A stretch of 64,000 nucleotides of DNA from Gemmatimonas aurantiaca (GTDB taxonomy: Bacteria > Gemmatimonadota > Gemmatimonadetes > Gemmatimonadales > Gemmatimonadaceae): the NCBI RefSeq assembly GCF_037190085.1, contig NZ_JBBCJO010000004.1, positions 186,001 to 250,000 on the forward strand, in the 5' to 3' direction. Under the pieces are notes generated by a model that worked only from the letters and a program-made list of their open reading frames with translations, had not been told where the DNA came from and made no database searches. Made by a program: the position numbers and the translations under genes. Positions 63,144 to 64,000 of the stretch are shown here, piece after piece (the stretch's first letter is position 1; the number at the start of each line of letters is the position of its first letter).

Positions 63144-63794
63144 ATGGCTTTGGCCGCACTGACCCGCACGCAGCGGACCCCACAGCAGACCCAGACGGTG
63201 CCGGTGCGCGAACATCTGCGCACGCTCGATGATGGGGATGTGGTGTCGGCCTTCCTCGGTGGCGAGGAACGTGCGTTCGAGGAGCTCGTCGACCGGTACC
63301 AGGGGCGGCTCCTCAACTTCGTCTACCGCACCATCGGCGATCGGGACCGCGCCGAGGATCTGGTGCAGGAAGTCTTCATCCGGGTGTATCGCCACATCGC
63401 GCGCTTCGATCGCTCGAAGAAGTTCTCGACGTGGATCTACACCATCGCCTCGAATCTGGCCAAGAACGAGCTGCGCAACCGCTCGCGCAATCCGCTCGTG
63501 CTCTTCCAGACGATCAAGGCGAAGTTCGAGGACGAGGACCGTCCGCTCCAGTTCGAGGACGTGCATACCCGCCCGGACGATCTGTTCCGCAAGCGTCACC
63601 TGCGGGAGATGGTGGAGCAGTCGGTCGGCCAGCTGCCGTCGCATCACCGCGAGGTGTTCGTGCTGCGGGAGCTGGAAGGCAAGTCGTACGAGGAGATCGC
63701 CGAGATCACCGGCGTGAACCTCGGGACGGTGAAGTCGCGTCTCAACCGGGCGCGGACGGCATTCGCCGAGATCATTGCCCCGTTGGTAAGGTAG
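63144..63794 (+). CDS. RNA polymerase sigma factor, ECF/sigma-70 family
   Basis: 216 residues. Region 2 has RAEDLVQEVFIRVYRHIARFDRSKKFSTWIYTIASNLAKNELR, a classic ECF pattern, and region 4 ends with GKSYEEIAEITGVNLGTVKSRLNRART. A preceding GCAGGAGGAGGG gives the best Shine-Dalgarno near the start at 63144. The N-terminal 45 residues are a basic extension. No anti-sigma gene is seen before the window ends; it may lie beyond the right edge. Confidence 0.93.
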   Translation: MALAALTRTQRTPQQTQTVPVREHLRTLDDGDVVSAFLGGEERAFEELVDRYQGRLLNFVYRTIGDRDRAEDLVQEVFIRVYRHIARFDRSKKFSTWIYTIASNLAKNELRNRSRNPLVLFQTIKAKFEDEDRPLQFEDVHTRPDDLFRKRHLREMVEQSVGQLPSHHREVFVLRELEGKSYEEIAEITGVNLGTVKSRLNRARTAFAEIIAPLVR

Positions 63795-64000
63795 AACAAC
63801 TGATATCAGGAGGGGGCAGGGAGGAGTCTCCAGGAAGGAGATCGATAGCAAAAGCCTATAGATCTCCTCCCTGACCAGCTCCCTCCTGCCCCCTTTTGAA
63901 ATAAAATCCAAGTCCATATTCCCCTCCTGTGGGTATTTTCCCGGAACCGCCCCCAAAGCGCCGGGTATGCTGGCTTGCACCCACCCTTCCCGTGGGTGTT
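63795..64000. other. Intergenic end of window
   Basis: 206 bases after the sigma-factor gene. Apart from the hairpin (63812-63895) there is an AT-rich stretch (63890-63920) and then GC-rich sequence. No gene begins before the edge. Confidence 0.5.
63812..63895 (+). repeat. Long hairpin repeat (about 36-bp imperfect arms) after the sigma-factor gene
   Basis: The left arm 63812-63848 and right arm 63856-63895 pair imperfectly over their length, with a T-rich run (CTTTTGAAATAAAAT) just after. The right arm contains the 26-nt repeat also found at 5524-5549. It may terminate sigma-factor transcription or be a mobile palindromic element. Confidence 0.7.

Overview
The window looks like the origin-proximal part of a Gemmatimonadota (Gemmatimonas-like) chromosome. 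The evidence is high GC with very long antisense open frames, together with a characteristic mix of genes: a GWxTD lipoprotein, a leishmanolysin-like protease with Ig-like repeats, paired M16 peptidases, a Tat-type TldD, an UMF1/Atg22 transporter, a GH9 enzyme, and housekeeping genes in the dnaA neighbourhood. The phylum assignment is an inference from gene content; no 16S or phylogenetic marker was searched.

Layout. 0-4 kb: the end of a YheT-like hydrolase, two small membrane proteins and mnmG. 4-6 kb: two repeat-rich intergenic stretches around a SIMPL-domain protein, with a low-GC patch, strong terminators, a dispersed composite repeat and two parS sites. 6-8 kb: parA-parB. 8-13.6 kb: a nucleoside-type ABC importer operon (BMP lipoprotein, ATPase, two permeases) with a Nif3 gene embedded in it by overlapping stop/start codons. 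13.7-18.2 kb: an M19 dipeptidase converging on a TldD/TldE pair. 18.3-30 kb: a PIN/Phd toxin-antitoxin pair, GH9 glycosidase, Tex, a patch of poorly recognised membrane and lipoproteins, an MFS transporter and a PlsC-like acyltransferase. 30-40 kb: a type IV pilin followed by a gene with a broken start, polA, the divergent GWxTD lipoprotein and Ser/Thr kinase, pyrE, an MCP-like receptor and an AraC-type regulator.

40-49 kb is the replication and RNA-processing core: rnpB (RNase P RNA), dnaN and dnaA on the minus strand, and divergently rpmH-rnpA-yidD-yidC-mnmE on the plus strand. A perfect DnaA box lies just upstream of dnaA and weaker boxes lie between dnaA and dnaN, so oriC is probably here. 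parS/parAB lies about 38 kb away, the usual origin-proximal arrangement. 49-64 kb: a deleted DUF1016 nuclease remnant, a putative Zn peptidase, DUF2225, upp, a DUF2156 protein, a LOG-family protein, an MBL/beta-CASP ribonuclease-like protein, YdcF, a secreted leishmanolysin-like protease, two M16 peptidases, a SET-domain lysine methyltransferase with a histone-H1-like tail overlapping a NUDIX hydrolase, and an ECF sigma factor followed by a long hairpin repeat.

The observations most worth following up are: (i) nine genes whose start codon sits 5-8 nt after a TAnnnT hexamer, suggesting common leaderless transcription; (ii) the SET protein with the lysine-rich tail; (iii) rnpA lacking a canonical start for its conserved N-terminus; (iv) Nif3 inside a nucleoside importer operon; (v) the composite repeat and 26-nt repeat families; (vi) the in-frame TGA behind a coupled start downstream of the pilin gene. 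No tRNA, rRNA operon, CRISPR array or complete insertion sequence was seen.
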